64,000 nt of DNA from JBBRHQ01 sp963738305 (GTDB lineage Bacteria > Actinomycetota > Thermoleophilia > Solirubrobacterales > 70-9), in assembly GCA_963738305.1 (NCBI GenBank), contig CAVTVU010000007.1, positions 1-64,000 on the forward strand, given 5' to 3'. The notes under the pieces were generated by a model, which saw only the letters and a list, made by a program, of their open reading frames with translations, did no database searches and was not told where the DNA came from. Positions within the stretch are counted from its first letter, which is position 1. Each line of letters starts with the position of its first letter. Both the position numbers and the translations under genes were made by a program. This document shows positions 16,265 through 25,112 of this stretch, one piece after another.

Positions 16265-17793
16265 GCGGTCCGTCGCAGCTGCCGGTGCCCTCCGTGGCAC
16301 TGGTGGTCCTCGACGGCTGGGGGATCGCCCCGGACGGGCCCGGCAACGCGATCTCCCTCGCCGAGACGCCGAGGTTCGACCGCCTCTGGGCGGAGTGCCC
16401 GCACACTCAGCTCTCCGCCCAGGGCCGCGACGTGGGCCTGCCGGACGGGCAGATGGGCAACTCGGAAGTTGGGCACCTCAACCTGGGCGCCGGGACGGTC
16501 GTCAAGCAGGACCTGACCAGGATCGACGATGCGATCGCCGACGGCAGCTTCTTCGAGAACGAGGCCCTGCGGGCGGCCTGCGAGCAGGCCCGCTCCAGCC
16601 CCAGCAAGCGACTTCATCTGCTGGGCCTGGTCTCCGATGGCGGCGTGCACTCGGGCTGGGAGCACCTCGAGGCGAGCATCGAGACGGCCGCCTCGGAGGG
16701 GGTGCCCGAGGTCGTCTTCCACGCCTTCACGGACGGCCGCGACACCCTGCCGCAGGCCGGCCGAGGCTATCTTGCGGAGCTGGAGCGCTGGCTCCGCCAG
16801 GCGGGGCGGATCGGGACAGTCGCGGGGCGCTTCTACGCGATGGACCGCGACACCCGCTGGGAGCGGATCAAGCTCGCCTACGACGCCATCAACCACGGTG
16901 AGGGGCTGACCGCCGAGAGCGCCGACGCCGCAATCGCCGAAGCGTACGAGCGCGGCGAGACCGACGAGTTCGTCAAGCCGACGGTGATCGGCGACTACCG
17001 CGGCATGGGCGAGGGGGATGTCGCCTTCTTCGTCAACTTCCGCCCGGATCGCGCCCGCGAGATGACGATGGCGCTGGCCGACCCCGGCTTCGACGGCTTC
17101 CCGCGCTCCGGCGCGCCGCTGATCGATCTGACGACCATGACCTCCTACCGCAAGGGCTGGAGCTACCCGATGGCGTTTCCCGAGGAGCGGCCGCAGACCA
17201 CGATCGCGCAGATCATCTCGGAGGCCGGCGCGAAGCAGCTTCACGTCGCCGAGACCGAGAAGTACGCCCACGTCACCTACTTCTTCAACGGTGGGCGCGA
17301 GCAGGAGTGGGAGGGGGAGGAGCGCGTTTTGGTGCCCTCGCCCCGTGACGTCGCGACATACGACGAGAAGCCCGAGATGAGCGCCCGGGGCGCTGCGGAC
17401 GCGTTCGCGCATGCCTGGAGCGATGACGGCTTCCGCTTCGGGATCATCAACTTCGCCAACTCCGACATGGTCGGGCACACCGGCGTCATCCCGGCGGCGG
17501 TGAAGGGGGTGACGGCCGTGGACTCCTGCCTGGGCGAGGTCGTCGACGCGGTCCATTCGACCGGCGGCGCCTGCATCGTGACCGCCGACCACGGCAACTC
17601 TGACCACATGCTCGAGCCGGACGGCTCCCCCAACACCGCCCACTCGCTGAACCCAGTGCCGCTGATCGTCACCGTCGCAGGCGTTTCAATGCGCGACGGC
17701 GGCATCCTCGCCGACGTCGCCCCAACGGCGCTCGAGCTGCTCGGCATCCCGCAGCCGGCGGGGATGACCGGGCGCTCGCTCTTGAACGGCTGA
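16261..17793 (+). CDS. gpmI: cofactor-independent phosphoglycerate mutase
   Basis: A 510-residue alkaline-phosphatase-superfamily mutase (3-phosphoglycerate to 2-phosphoglycerate). It starts with ALVVLDGWGIAPDGPGNAI, has the active-site Ser in MGNSEVGHLNLGAG and the C-terminal metal-binding TADHGNSDHM. ATG 16261 overlaps the tpiA stop, so it is translationally coupled. It is the last gene of the glycolytic run; a PadR gene is convergent downstream. Confidence 0.97.
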   Translation: MSGPSQLPVPSVALVVLDGWGIAPDGPGNAISLAETPRFDRLWAECPHTQLSAQGRDVGLPDGQMGNSEVGHLNLGAGTVVKQDLTRIDDAIADGSFFENEALRAACEQARSSPSKRLHLLGLVSDGGVHSGWEHLEASIETAASEGVPEVVFHAFTDGRDTLPQAGRGYLAELERWLRQAGRIGTVAGRFYAMDRDTRWERIKLAYDAINHGEGLTAESADAAIAEAYERGETDEFVKPTVIGDYRGMGEGDVAFFVNFRPDRAREMTMALADPGFDGFPRSGAPLIDLTTMTSYRKGWSYPMAFPEERPQTTIAQIISEAGAKQLHVAETEKYAHVTYFFNGGREQEWEGEERVLVPSPRDVATYDEKPEMSARGAADAFAHAWSDDGFRFGIINFANSDMVGHTGVIPAAVKGVTAVDSCLGEVVDAVHSTGGACIVTADHGNSDHMLEPDGSPNTAHSLNPVPLIVTVAGVSMRDGGILADVAPTALELLGIPQPAGMTGRSLLNG

Positions 17794-17811
17794 GACGCTC
17801 GGTCACCGCTA

Positions 17812-18348
17812 TCAGCTGTCCTCGGCGAGGATCGCGTAGACCTGCCGGCGGGCGGCATCGAGCGCCTCGCGGGCTCGGGAGCGCTGGTCCTCGCTTCCCG
17901 CCCGGCCCACCTGCAGGACGGCGGCCCGGAGGGCGAAGAACGACTCCCGGAGCCGGACCTCATGCTGGTCGGCGCCCGCGCTGACCTGGTCCCACGGCAG
18001 CGCACCGGTGCGCTCCTCTGCGACCTGCCGGCCCTCCTCGGTGAGGGAGAACTCGCGCTTGCCCTCGCGATCGGCCCCGCTGATCAGGCCGGACTCCTCG
18101 AGCAGCTGCAGGGTCGGGTAGATTGATCCGGCGCTGGGTCGCCAGATCCCGCCGCTGCGCTCCTCGATCTCCTTGATCATCTCGTACCCGTGCATCGGCT
18201 TCTCGCTGAGCAGCGCGAGCACGGCGGCCTTGATGTCCCCGCGGCGAGCCCGGGGGCCACCGCGGCCGAATTGCCGGCCGAAGCCGTGCCGGCGTCGGTC
18301 GCGGCGATGAGGGCCGTGGCAACGGGGCCGTTCGTATCTCTCGTACAT
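17812..18348 (-). CDS. PadR-family transcriptional regulator
   Basis: A 178-residue regulator. An Arg/Gly/His-rich leader of ~35 residues precedes the winged helix: IKAAVLALLSEKPMHGYEMI, then WRPSAGSIYPTLQLLEESGLI, typical PadR helices and wing. The C-terminus is a helical dimerisation region. ATG 18348 follows GGAAGGACAGGG. It is divergent from the Hsp20 gene and a CGATATATCG palindrome lies ~30 bases upstream of its start, a plausible autoregulatory operator. Confidence 0.9.
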   Translation of the reverse strand: MYERYERPRCHGPHRRDRRRHGFGRQFGRGGPRARRGDIKAAVLALLSEKPMHGYEMIKEIEERSGGIWRPSAGSIYPTLQLLEESGLISGADREGKREFSLTEEGRQVAEERTGALPWDQVSAGADQHEVRLRESFFALRAAVLQVGRAGSEDQRSRAREALDAARRQVYAILAEDS

Positions 18349-18523
18349 GCCCTGTCCTTCCAGTCTTTCGGTAGTGTGCGATATATCGTAACACATCGTC
18401 GAATACTCCCGGAAGCAGTGGCCACCGGAAGGGCGGCCTTCGGCTCCGAGACTTGATAAATATGCTATGATCGCGCTTAGATTTTCATCCATTGATGAGG
18501 GCATGCAAGGAGGAGGTATCGAG
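18349..18523. promoter_or_regulatory. divergent padR/hsp20 control region
   Basis: A perfect palindrome CGATATATCG lies at 18379-18388, flanked by TGTG and TAACACA, giving extended dyad symmetry on the PadR side. Toward hsp20 a sigma70-like promoter is visible, TTGATA about 18 bases before TTAGAT, near 18454-18483. The region is distinctly AT-richer than the surrounding DNA. No classic HspR inverted repeat or CIRCE element was found. Confidence 0.55.
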
Positions 18524-18991
18524 ATGGCCATAGTGAGATGGGACCCGGGTCGCGAGATCGACAGCCTTCAGTCGGACATGAACAGGCTGTTCGACGGCTT
18601 CTTCGGCTCAAGGGCGGGAAACGCCCGCAGCAGGTGGATTCCGGCGATGGACCTGGCCGAGACCGACGAGAACCTCGTCTTGCGGGCCGACCTGCCCGGG
18701 ATGAGCGAGGACGACGTCGAGATCGAGGTCAAGGACCGGGTTCTGAACGTATCCGGCTCGCGGGAGGCCGAACACGAGACGAGCGAGGAGGGCTACCACC
18801 GGGTGGAGCGCTCCTCAGGCTCCTTTTCGCGGTCGCTGACCCTTCCCGAGGCGGCCGACCCGGAGAAGATCACCGCGCAGTTCAACCGCGGCGTGCTCGA
18901 GGTGCGCATTCCCAAGCCCGCAGAGCGCAAGCCGACCAGGATCGAGATCGGAGCCGGGGCGGTCGAGGGCTCGGGCAGCGAGAAGGAGTAG
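18524..18991 (+). CDS. Hsp20/alpha-crystallin small heat shock protein
   Basis: A 155-residue chaperone that holds unfolding proteins. The alpha-crystallin domain spans ~45-135, with IPAMDLAETDENLVLRADLPG, the beta-strand VLNVSGSRE and the end motif FNRGVLEVRIPKP (GVL signature). ATG 18524 follows AAGGAGGAGG. It is divergent from a PadR regulator, which may control it. Confidence 0.93.
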   Translation: MAIVRWDPGREIDSLQSDMNRLFDGFFGSRAGNARSRWIPAMDLAETDENLVLRADLPGMSEDDVEIEVKDRVLNVSGSREAEHETSEEGYHRVERSSGSFSRSLTLPEAADPEKITAQFNRGVLEVRIPKPAERKPTRIEIGAGAVEGSGSEKE

Positions 18992-19057
18992 GGAGGGCCG
19001 GCAGGCAGGCCCGGTCCCGGGGCCTGCCACCGCCGGCGCCCTACTAGGCTGCCGCCG

Positions 19058-20272
19058 ATGCGCGGCGACCCAGACCGGCTGCGGTTCGCGATCGGCTCCC
19101 GCGACGGTGCCGCCCGCACCGGAGAACTGCGAACGGCACACGGCCCGGTCAGGACGCCGGCCTTCATCCCCCTGGCGACCAAGGGATCGGTGCGGGGGCT
19201 GGACGCGCCCGAGGTCGCCGCACTGGGCTTCCAGTTGGTGCTCGGCAACACCTTCCACCTGCTCGTCTCTCCCGGTCCGGAGCGGATCGCTGCCGCGGGC
19301 GGGCTGCACCCCTTCATGGGCTGGAAAGGGGGGATCATCACCGACTCGGGGGGCTTTCAAGTGTTCTCTCTCGCCCACGGCAACGTCGCCGAGGAGATCA
19401 AGGGGAGCGGGCGCAGGGGGGAGGGGCAGGGGGCGATCATCGAGATCGAGGAGGCCGGCGTCCGCTTCCGCTCCTATCGCGACGGCGCTGAGCGCTATCT
19501 CTCGCCTGAATCCTCGATGGAGGTGCAGGCGGCCCTCGGCTCGGACATCGCACTCGCCTTCGACGAGTGCACGCCCTACCACGCCGATCGCGACTACACG
19601 GCACGCTCGACCGAGCGAACCCACCGCTGGCTCGACCGCTGCCTGTCCTGGCATCGCCGTGAGGGACCGGCCCGCCAGGCTGTGTTCGGCATCGTGCAAG
19701 GGGGGGTTCACGAGGACCTGCGCCGGGTCTCGGCCCAGTTCGTCTCCGAGGCCGAAGTCGACGGGATCGCGATAGGCGGAACCCTTGGGCGCGACAAGCA
19801 GGAGATGCGCGGGGTGCTTGGCCTTACAGCGCCGCTGCTGCCGCCAGAAGCGCCCAAGCACCTGCTCGGCATCGGCGAGGTCGACGACCTCCTCGACGGG
19901 GTCGCCCTCGGTCTCGACCTCTTCGACTGCGCCGTCCCGACCAGGCTGGCGCGCCACGGCGTCGCCCTCGCCCCCGAGCCGGAGCGGCGCTTCCGTCTCG
20001 ACCTCCGCAAGGCCGGGCACGAGGGGGACAGGCGCCCCTTGGTCGAAGCCTGCCCTTGCCCGGCCTGCGCGAACCACGATCGCGATTACCTCAGCTATCT
20101 CTCGCGGGCCGAGGAGCTGACGGCGGTCCGCCTCCTGGTGCTGCACAACCTCACGTTCCTGGAGCGGCTGATGGCCGGCTCCCGCGGCGCCATCGAGGCC
20201 GGCTCATTCGCCGGCTACCGCGAGGCCGTTCTGGCCGGCGCCCCGCCCTGGGCTACTGGGTGTTGTCCTTGA
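19058..20272 (+). CDS. tgt: queuine tRNA-ribosyltransferase
   Basis: A 404-residue enzyme that exchanges guanine-34 of GUN-anticodon tRNAs for the queuosine precursor. It has the nucleophile region FDCAVPTRLAR, the substrate loop TDSGGFQVFSL and FGIVQGG. The zinc site is CPCPACANH plus a later His, matching the CxCx2C pattern. TAGGCT sits 7 bases before ATG 19058, so the mRNA may be leaderless. The 3' end overlaps the convergent kinase gene by 20 bases. Confidence 0.95.
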   Translation: MRGDPDRLRFAIGSRDGAARTGELRTAHGPVRTPAFIPLATKGSVRGLDAPEVAALGFQLVLGNTFHLLVSPGPERIAAAGGLHPFMGWKGGIITDSGGFQVFSLAHGNVAEEIKGSGRRGEGQGAIIEIEEAGVRFRSYRDGAERYLSPESSMEVQAALGSDIALAFDECTPYHADRDYTARSTERTHRWLDRCLSWHRREGPARQAVFGIVQGGVHEDLRRVSAQFVSEAEVDGIAIGGTLGRDKQEMRGVLGLTAPLLPPEAPKHLLGIGEVDDLLDGVALGLDLFDCAVPTRLARHGVALAPEPERRFRLDLRKAGHEGDRRPLVEACPCPACANHDRDYLSYLSRAEELTAVRLLVLHNLTFLERLMAGSRGAIEAGSFAGYREAVLAGAPPWATGCCP

Positions 20273-21470
20273 CCAGCTGTTTGAGGTCGCTGACCACGTT
20301 GTCCACGGAGTCGCCGGCGACCCTGCGGAGCTGCACTCCGGCGGCCTTGTCGGTAAGGAGGACGACCGCCACGGCGACGGCGCCGGCGATCAGGATCAGC
20401 GCGATCAGCGCCATCACGGCGCGAACGAAGCGGCCGAAGGCCGAGCGCTTGCGGCGGGGGGCGGCCGCGGCCGCGGGCGCCGGCGAGCTGGGTTGGCGGC
20501 GCCGCGGCGCCGCCGGCGGGCTCGGCCGGTACTCGGTCGCCGCGGTCCGGTCGAGCGGACGCGTCGCGGTTTCGCCGCCGAGATGGCGGGTCGGGGTGTC
20601 TCCGTCGGCCAGGGGCAGGGTCACGTCCTCACCGGCGAGCCCACGCTGGAGCCCGCCGGCAAGCTCCTCGGCGCTCGAGAAGCGGCGCAGCGGGTTGCCC
20701 TCGAGGGCCCTCAGGACGGCGGCCCCGATCGCCTCGGGGACGTCATCGTTGTAGGTGCTCGGCGGCAGCGGGCGCTCGTTCTGCTGGCGGACCGCCAGCT
20801 CGGCCAGTGACGAGCCCTCGTATGGGAGCCTGCCGGTGAGGAACTGGTAGAGGACCACGCCGAGCGCATAGACGTCGGAGGCCGGCGTGGCCTCCTCGCC
20901 ACGGACTTGTTCCGGTGCCAGGTAGGCGGCCGTGCCGACGACCGAGCCGACCTGGGTGATCCGGGTCTGCTCCGCCGCCCGCGCGATGCCGAAGTCGGTC
21001 AGCTTGACCACCATCTCGGCCCCGCCGGAGGGGCCGCCGTCGATCATCAGGTTGCCGGGCTTGACGTCACGGTGGATGATCCCCCGCTTGTGGGCGTAAT
21101 CGAGCCCGGCGCAGGCCTGGATCCCGATCTCCACGGTCGTCCGCGGATCGAGAGTGCCGTGCCGCTGCAGCAGCTGCGCGCCCGAGCGCCCTTCCACATA
21201 TTCCATGACGATGAAGTGGCGGCCCTCGTCGACGCCGGTGTCATAGACCTGGACGATGTTCGGGTGGATCAGCTTCGCCACCGCCAAGGCCTCCCGGCGG
21301 AAGCGGGCGACGAAGCGATCGTCGTCGGAGAGGTGCTCGGCGAGGATCTTCACGGCCACCGTGCGCTCGAGGATCAGATCGGTGGCGCGATGGACGTTGG
21401 ACATCCCTCCCGACCCGAGCCGGTCGAGGATCTCGTAGCGCTCCGAGAGGGTCCCGGCCTCCATCCTCAT
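20253..21470 (-). CDS. serine/threonine protein kinase, membrane anchored, without PASTA domains
   Basis: A 405-residue Hanks-type kinase. Residues ~10-270 are the catalytic domain: glycine loop GSGGMSNVH, VAVKIL (Lys), HRDVKPGNLM (catalytic Asp), DFGIARA and APEQVRG. A Pro/Arg-rich juxtamembrane stretch is followed by one membrane segment (VMALIALILIAGAVAVAVVL) and a ~35-residue outer tail. Unlike PknB it lacks PASTA repeats, so the signal it senses is unclear. ATG 21470 overlaps the stop of the upstream lipoprotein gene, hence translational coupling and a likely shared function. Confidence 0.93.
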   Translation of the reverse strand: MRMEAGTLSERYEILDRLGSGGMSNVHRATDLILERTVAVKILAEHLSDDDRFVARFRREALAVAKLIHPNIVQVYDTGVDEGRHFIVMEYVEGRSGAQLLQRHGTLDPRTTVEIGIQACAGLDYAHKRGIIHRDVKPGNLMIDGGPSGGAEMVVKLTDFGIARAAEQTRITQVGSVVGTAAYLAPEQVRGEEATPASDVYALGVVLYQFLTGRLPYEGSSLAELAVRQQNERPLPPSTYNDDVPEAIGAAVLRALEGNPLRRFSSAEELAGGLQRGLAGEDVTLPLADGDTPTRHLGGETATRPLDRTAATEYRPSPPAAPRRRQPSSPAPAAAAAPRRKRSAFGRFVRAVMALIALILIAGAVAVAVVLLTDKAAGVQLRRVAGDSVDNVVSDLKQLVKDNTQ

Positions 21471-22054
21471 CCCTTCCGCTTCGCCTTCTTCGCCCTCTTC
21501 GCCTGCTTCTGCTTCGGGTTCCCGGGCCCGACGCCCCCGGAGCCGCCGCCCGTCGTCGGCGTTGTCGGCGTGGTCGGCTGGGTCGTGGGCTGGGTCGGGG
21601 TGGTGGGAGTCGTCGGCTCGGTCGGCGTTGTCGGCTCCTTGGAGGTCGTGGTCGAAGTCGACTTGGTCGTCTCCTTCGTGGTCGGCTTGCTCTCGGTCGT
21701 CTCCTCGGTGGTGGCAGGGGCCGTTTCGGGGGCGGTCTCCGGCGCCGCCTCGACGCAGTTCGCGGTCACCGACTGCAGCTTCGCCGCGCCCCTCCCGAGC
21801 GCCTGGCGAAGCTTCGGATCGACACTGCTCGGAAGCTTCTCGACCTGAAGGCGAACCTGATCGGCGGCCTGCTCGGCTTCGACGCAGCTTCCATTTGCAG
21901 TGAGCTTCTTGACCTGATCGAGGTTGTGGAGGATTTCCGAGGCGTTGTCGCCTGGAAGCAGGTTGTCGCTGTCCGAGTTGCCGCAGGAAACGAGTCCCAG
22001 GGCGGTAACGACGCCGGCCGCGAAGACCAGGAGATAGGGGGCCAATCGAGTCAC
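21467..22054 (-). CDS. putative lipoprotein with Thr/Pro-rich wall-spanning tail
   Basis: A 195-residue protein. Residues 1-24 form a lipoprotein signal with VTALGLVSCGN. A ~85-residue helical domain with two Cys (NGSCVEAEQ and TANCVEAAP) could form a disulfide. It is followed by ~75 residues of Thr/Pro/Glu repeats and a Lys-rich end (KQKQAKRAKKAKRKG). No known family. It ends in the start of the kinase gene, so it may be a sensor or partner of the kinase. Confidence 0.8.
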   Translation of the reverse strand: MTRLAPYLLVFAAGVVTALGLVSCGNSDSDNLLPGDNASEILHNLDQVKKLTANGSCVEAEQAADQVRLQVEKLPSSVDPKLRQALGRGAAKLQSVTANCVEAAPETAPETAPATTEETTESKPTTKETTKSTSTTTSKEPTTPTEPTTPTTPTQPTTQPTTPTTPTTGGGSGGVGPGNPKQKQAKRAKKAKRKG

Positions 22055-22074
22055 GGGGCGAGTCTAGAGAGGAG

Positions 22075-22830
22075 TCATTGGCCCGCGTGAAGGCGCTCGG
22101 CGAGGTGCTTTGGGAGACCGGCCTCGAGGATCGGCGCGGCCGCCTCCTCGATGTCATAGGGGACCCGGTGGAAGACCGCCCGCAGGTCGGAGGTGTCGAG
22201 CTCGAGCCAGGCGGCCCGCGGGTCTCCGTCCCGGGGTTGCCCGACGCTTCCGGGGTTGAGCAGCCAGGTGCCCTCGGCCAGGTCGACTGCGCAGCCGTCG
22301 GGGGCCTGGGCGCCACGTGCCACCCAATCCTCGCCCTCGCGCTCGCCACTGCCGCCGACAAAGTAAAGGGCGACGTGGGAGTGCCCGATCAGGCTGATCC
22401 GCTCGGGCTGGAGCTGCATGCACTCGGCTGCCTGGTCGATCGAGAGCACGTACTCCCAGACGGGGTCGCGCGGTGAGGCATGGAAGATCGCCACGCCGGA
22501 CCGCAGCCCGGAGGGCGCGAGGGGACGGAGCATCTCGATCGTCTCGGGTGCGGCGTTCTCGATCGTCCAGCGGACCGCTGCGGCGGCGGCGGAGGAGAAG
22601 GAGGAGACGTCGAGCTGCCCGAGCACGGCGAGGTCGTGGTTGCCGATCAGGCAGGTGTCGCAGCGGCGGCGGACCAGCTCCGCGCACTGGTCGGGCTGGG
22701 CGCCGTAGCCGACCACGTCGCCGAGGCACCAGATCTCGTCGAAGGCGTCCGCGCGATCGTCGATCGACGCGAGGACGGCCTCGAGTGCGGGAAGGTTGGA
22801 ATGGATATCGCTGATCACCGCGGCGCGCAT
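22075..22830 (-). CDS. metallophosphoesterase
   Basis: A 251-residue calcineurin-like phosphoesterase of the YfcE/MJ0936 type. All five metal motifs are visible: ISDIHSNLPAL, CLGDVVGYG, LIGNHD, a His in IFHASPRD and LIGHSHV. The role is probably phosphodiesterase on an unidentified cytosolic substrate. ATG 22830 is chosen because the DIHSN motif then lies at its usual position near residue 8; a longer frame to 22953 has no support. Confidence 0.88.
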   Translation of the reverse strand: MRAAVISDIHSNLPALEAVLASIDDRADAFDEIWCLGDVVGYGAQPDQCAELVRRRCDTCLIGNHDLAVLGQLDVSSFSSAAAAAVRWTIENAAPETIEMLRPLAPSGLRSGVAIFHASPRDPVWEYVLSIDQAAECMQLQPERISLIGHSHVALYFVGGSGEREGEDWVARGAQAPDGCAVDLAEGTWLLNPGSVGQPRDGDPRAAWLELDTSDLRAVFHRVPYDIEEAAAPILEAGLPKHLAERLHAGQ

Positions 22831-22916
22831 GGCTCTGCGGCCGGCCTGGCGGGTGGAATCCAGGGCCCGGCCCGCCCCCGCCGAGCGGGCCAGGGGGCCG
22901 TCTATCGTAGAGATGA

Positions 22917-24206
22917 GTGGCCGCGCGTACCCACCCGAGCCGCCGGCGTGCAACAGCGGTGGCCGCGGTCGCGCTGGCCGCCGTCGCGGTGGCGGAGATC
23001 GCCGTCTGGGCGATCGGTCCGCACGGGGACGTGATCGACCCGGATCACGTCTCGGCCGGCTCCTATTTCACTGCCGCCCAGCTCGACCGGGCCGCCGACT
23101 TCAGCGGCCCGCAGCGCCTGATCGGCCTCGGCGCCCTGCTCGTGCAGCTGGCGATGCTGACGGTTTTCGCGCTCTGGCGGCCGCGGCCCCTGCGCAGAGC
23201 CCTCGCCGTTGCGGGGCGCCGTCCGCTGATCGGAGCAGCCGCCATCGCCGCGGCGATCTCGCTGGTCCTGGCGATCGCCGGGCTGCCGCTGGCCGCCATT
23301 GGCCACGAACGCGCCCGTGACTTCGGCCTCGCCACACAGGGCCTCGGGCCATGGCTGTTCGACCAGGCGCGTGCTGCGGGGATCGCCGCGGCCCTCGCCG
23401 CGATCGGCGGGTTGGCGGCGATCGTGCTGATCCGCCGGCTGGGACGGCGCTTCTGGATCGGCGGCACCGTGCTCGTGGTCGCCTACGCGCTGATCGTCAC
23501 CTGGCTGGCACCGGTCCTGCTGGCGCCGGTGTTCAACGACTTCCAGCAGCTTCCGCGAGGTCCGACCCGGGCGCGCGTCATGCGGCTCGGGCGCGCGGCG
23601 GGGGTCGATATCGGGCAGGTCTATCGGGTGGACGCAAGCCGGCGATCGACGGCACTCAACGCCTACGTCGACGGCCTCGGCTCGAGCAAGCGCGTCGTGA
23701 TCTACGACAACGCGATCCGTGAGCTGAGCCTGGCCGAGCTGGACTCGATCGTCGCTCACGAGCTTGGCCATGTGAAGCGGGACGACATCCTTCACGGGAT
23801 CATCTTCGTGGCGCTGATCGCTCCACTCGGGGTTCTCTTCGTGCAGCTGCTGAGCTGGAGCCTGGCGCGCCGCAGCGGGGACGACGTTCGGACGCCCGGG
23901 GTGCTCCCTGCGCTGGCGCTCTCGGTCGCGCTTGCCACCCTGGTCCTGGGGGTCCCCGGCAACCAGCTATCCCGCCGCGTTGAAGCGCGCGCCGACACCT
24001 TCGCCCTCGAGCTGACCCGCGACCCGGCGACCTTCATCGCCCTGCAGCGCCAACTCGCGTTGAGCAACGTCTCCGACCCCGACCCCCCCGGACTACTGCA
24101 CTTCCTCTTCGGCTCGCATCCCTCGACGATGGAGCGGATCGGCGCAGCGGTCGCGTTTCGGCGGGGAGCCGCCGCAGGTTGTCCTGAAATGCCCGCGCGG
24201 TGTTAG
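22917..24206 (+). CDS. M48 family membrane metalloprotease (Ste24/CAAX-protease type)
   Basis: A 429-residue integral membrane protease with about six hydrophobic segments. The zinc motif is AHELGHVKRDD, with the third ligand in RVEARADTFALEL. It starts at GTG 22917, 8 bases after a TATCGT -10-like motif. The last ~12 codons lie inside a 67-bp repeat unit, so the natural C-terminus has been replaced by repeat-encoded residues. The physiological substrate is unknown; relatives act in membrane protein quality control or prenyl-protein processing. Confidence 0.92.
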   Translation: MAARTHPSRRRATAVAAVALAAVAVAEIAVWAIGPHGDVIDPDHVSAGSYFTAAQLDRAADFSGPQRLIGLGALLVQLAMLTVFALWRPRPLRRALAVAGRRPLIGAAAIAAAISLVLAIAGLPLAAIGHERARDFGLATQGLGPWLFDQARAAGIAAALAAIGGLAAIVLIRRLGRRFWIGGTVLVVAYALIVTWLAPVLLAPVFNDFQQLPRGPTRARVMRLGRAAGVDIGQVYRVDASRRSTALNAYVDGLGSSKRVVIYDNAIRELSLAELDSIVAHELGHVKRDDILHGIIFVALIAPLGVLFVQLLSWSLARRSGDDVRTPGVLPALALSVALATLVLGVPGNQLSRRVEARADTFALELTRDPATFIALQRQLALSNVSDPDPPGLLHFLFGSHPSTMERIGAAVAFRRGAAAGCPEMPARC

Positions 24207-24308
24207 CGCGGGCAGAGGCATGTAAGGCGGCGAAGCCGCCGCAGGTTGTCCTGAAATGCCCGCGCGGTGTTAGCGCGGGCAGAAGCATGTAAGGCGGCGA
24301 AGCCGCCG
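24167..24308. repeat. two tandem 67-bp copies of a short dispersed two-stem repeat
   Basis: Units 24167-24233 and 24234-24300 differ by one base, and a third copy starts at 24301. Each unit carries GCCCGCGC-GGTGTTA-GCGCGGGC (a hairpin), then AGAGGCATGTAAGGC, then GGCG-AAG-CCGCC (a second stem). Related single copies occur at 30903, 33530, 40737 and, degenerate, 61915. Confidence 0.85.
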
Positions 24309-24312
24309 TGAG

Positions 24313-24612
24313 TCATTCCTGCTCGCCCGGATACTCGGGGAGGCTCTTGATGCCCTCCGTGGTGCTCCACTTCGAGTAGTTGTCGGAGAGCGCCTCGATC
24401 AGCTCGCGCATGAACCGCGGCGCCACCGCGACCCGGGAGACGACGACCCCCGGCACCTCGTCCTCCTCGATCTCGTGATCGACCCTGGCGAAGGTGATCG
24501 TGAACTCGTAGTCCGAGTGGCTGACGTTCGCGAAGTTCGCGTAGACGCCGGCCATCTGCTCGGGTGAGCTGTGGATGTTGATGTGGCGCTCGCCGTGCTC
24601 TTCCTCGGGCAT
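24313..24612 (-). CDS. DUF3467 family protein
   Basis: A 99-residue small protein. The core (VYANFANVSHSDYEFTITFA, then SRVAVAPRFMRELIEALSDN) matches the DUF3467 family, a small beta-sheet protein of unknown function present in bacteria and archaea. ATG 24612 follows GAGAGGAGACAA. Its 3' end abuts the tandem repeat of the protease gene. Confidence 0.85.
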   Translation of the reverse strand: MPEEEHGERHINIHSSPEQMAGVYANFANVSHSDYEFTITFARVDHEIEEDEVPGVVVSRVAVAPRFMRELIEALSDNYSKWSTTEGIKSLPEYPGEQE

Positions 24613-24680
24613 TTGTCTCCTCTCTCGCGAGCTCTCCCCGCCTAGTATCGCAGCGCCCCGGTTGCCCGGAACCCGCGCCG

Positions 24681-25097
24681 ATGAAGACGACTCTGCTCAC
24701 AGCCGGCCGCACCAGACCGCCCTTTGCCGACGATCTCGCCCATTACCGCAAGCTGCTCTCGCGCTACCAGCCTCTTGACGTGATCGAGGCCCGCGATGAG
24801 CGGGACTTGCTGCGGAAGCTGCCGAGCGACGGTCGCCTGGTCGCGATCGACGCCGCCGGCCGGGCCATGGATTCGCTCGAGTGGAGTCGCTGGCTCGATG
24901 AGCGAAGGCTCGAGGCCCGTGACCTCTGCCTGCTTCTGGGTGGCCCCGATGGCATCCCGGCGGAGGCGCTGCGGGCGGCCGACGAGGTGATCTCGCTCGG
25001 GCCGCAGACGATCGCACACCAGCTCGCCCGGGTTATCGTGCTCGAGCAGCTCTTCCGTGCCTCGAAAATCCTTGCGGGAGAGCGTTACCACCGCTGA
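24681..25097 (+). CDS. rlmH: 23S rRNA (pseudouridine1915-N3) methyltransferase
   Basis: A 138-residue SPOUT-class methyltransferase that methylates pseudouridine 1915 in helix 69. The trefoil-knot SAM site shows LLLGGPDG and ISLGPQTIAHQLARVIVLEQ, and the end GERYHR is the conserved C-terminus. Length is slightly under the usual ~155 residues. It precedes argS by 15 bases. Confidence 0.93.
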   Translation: MKTTLLTAGRTRPPFADDLAHYRKLLSRYQPLDVIEARDERDLLRKLPSDGRLVAIDAAGRAMDSLEWSRWLDERRLEARDLCLLLGGPDGIPAEALRAADEVISLGPQTIAHQLARVIVLEQLFRASKILAGERYHR

Positions 25098-25112
25098 CCG
25101 TACGATCTAGGC

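Noticed and set aside
21471..22361. N-terminal extension of the Ser/Thr kinase
   Set aside because: The extension overlaps the lipoprotein and phosphoesterase genes in another frame. The kinase domain starts normally after ATG 21470.
24167..24308. CRISPR-like direct repeats
   Set aside because: The two 67-bp units are directly adjacent with no spacers and belong to a dispersed hairpin repeat family.
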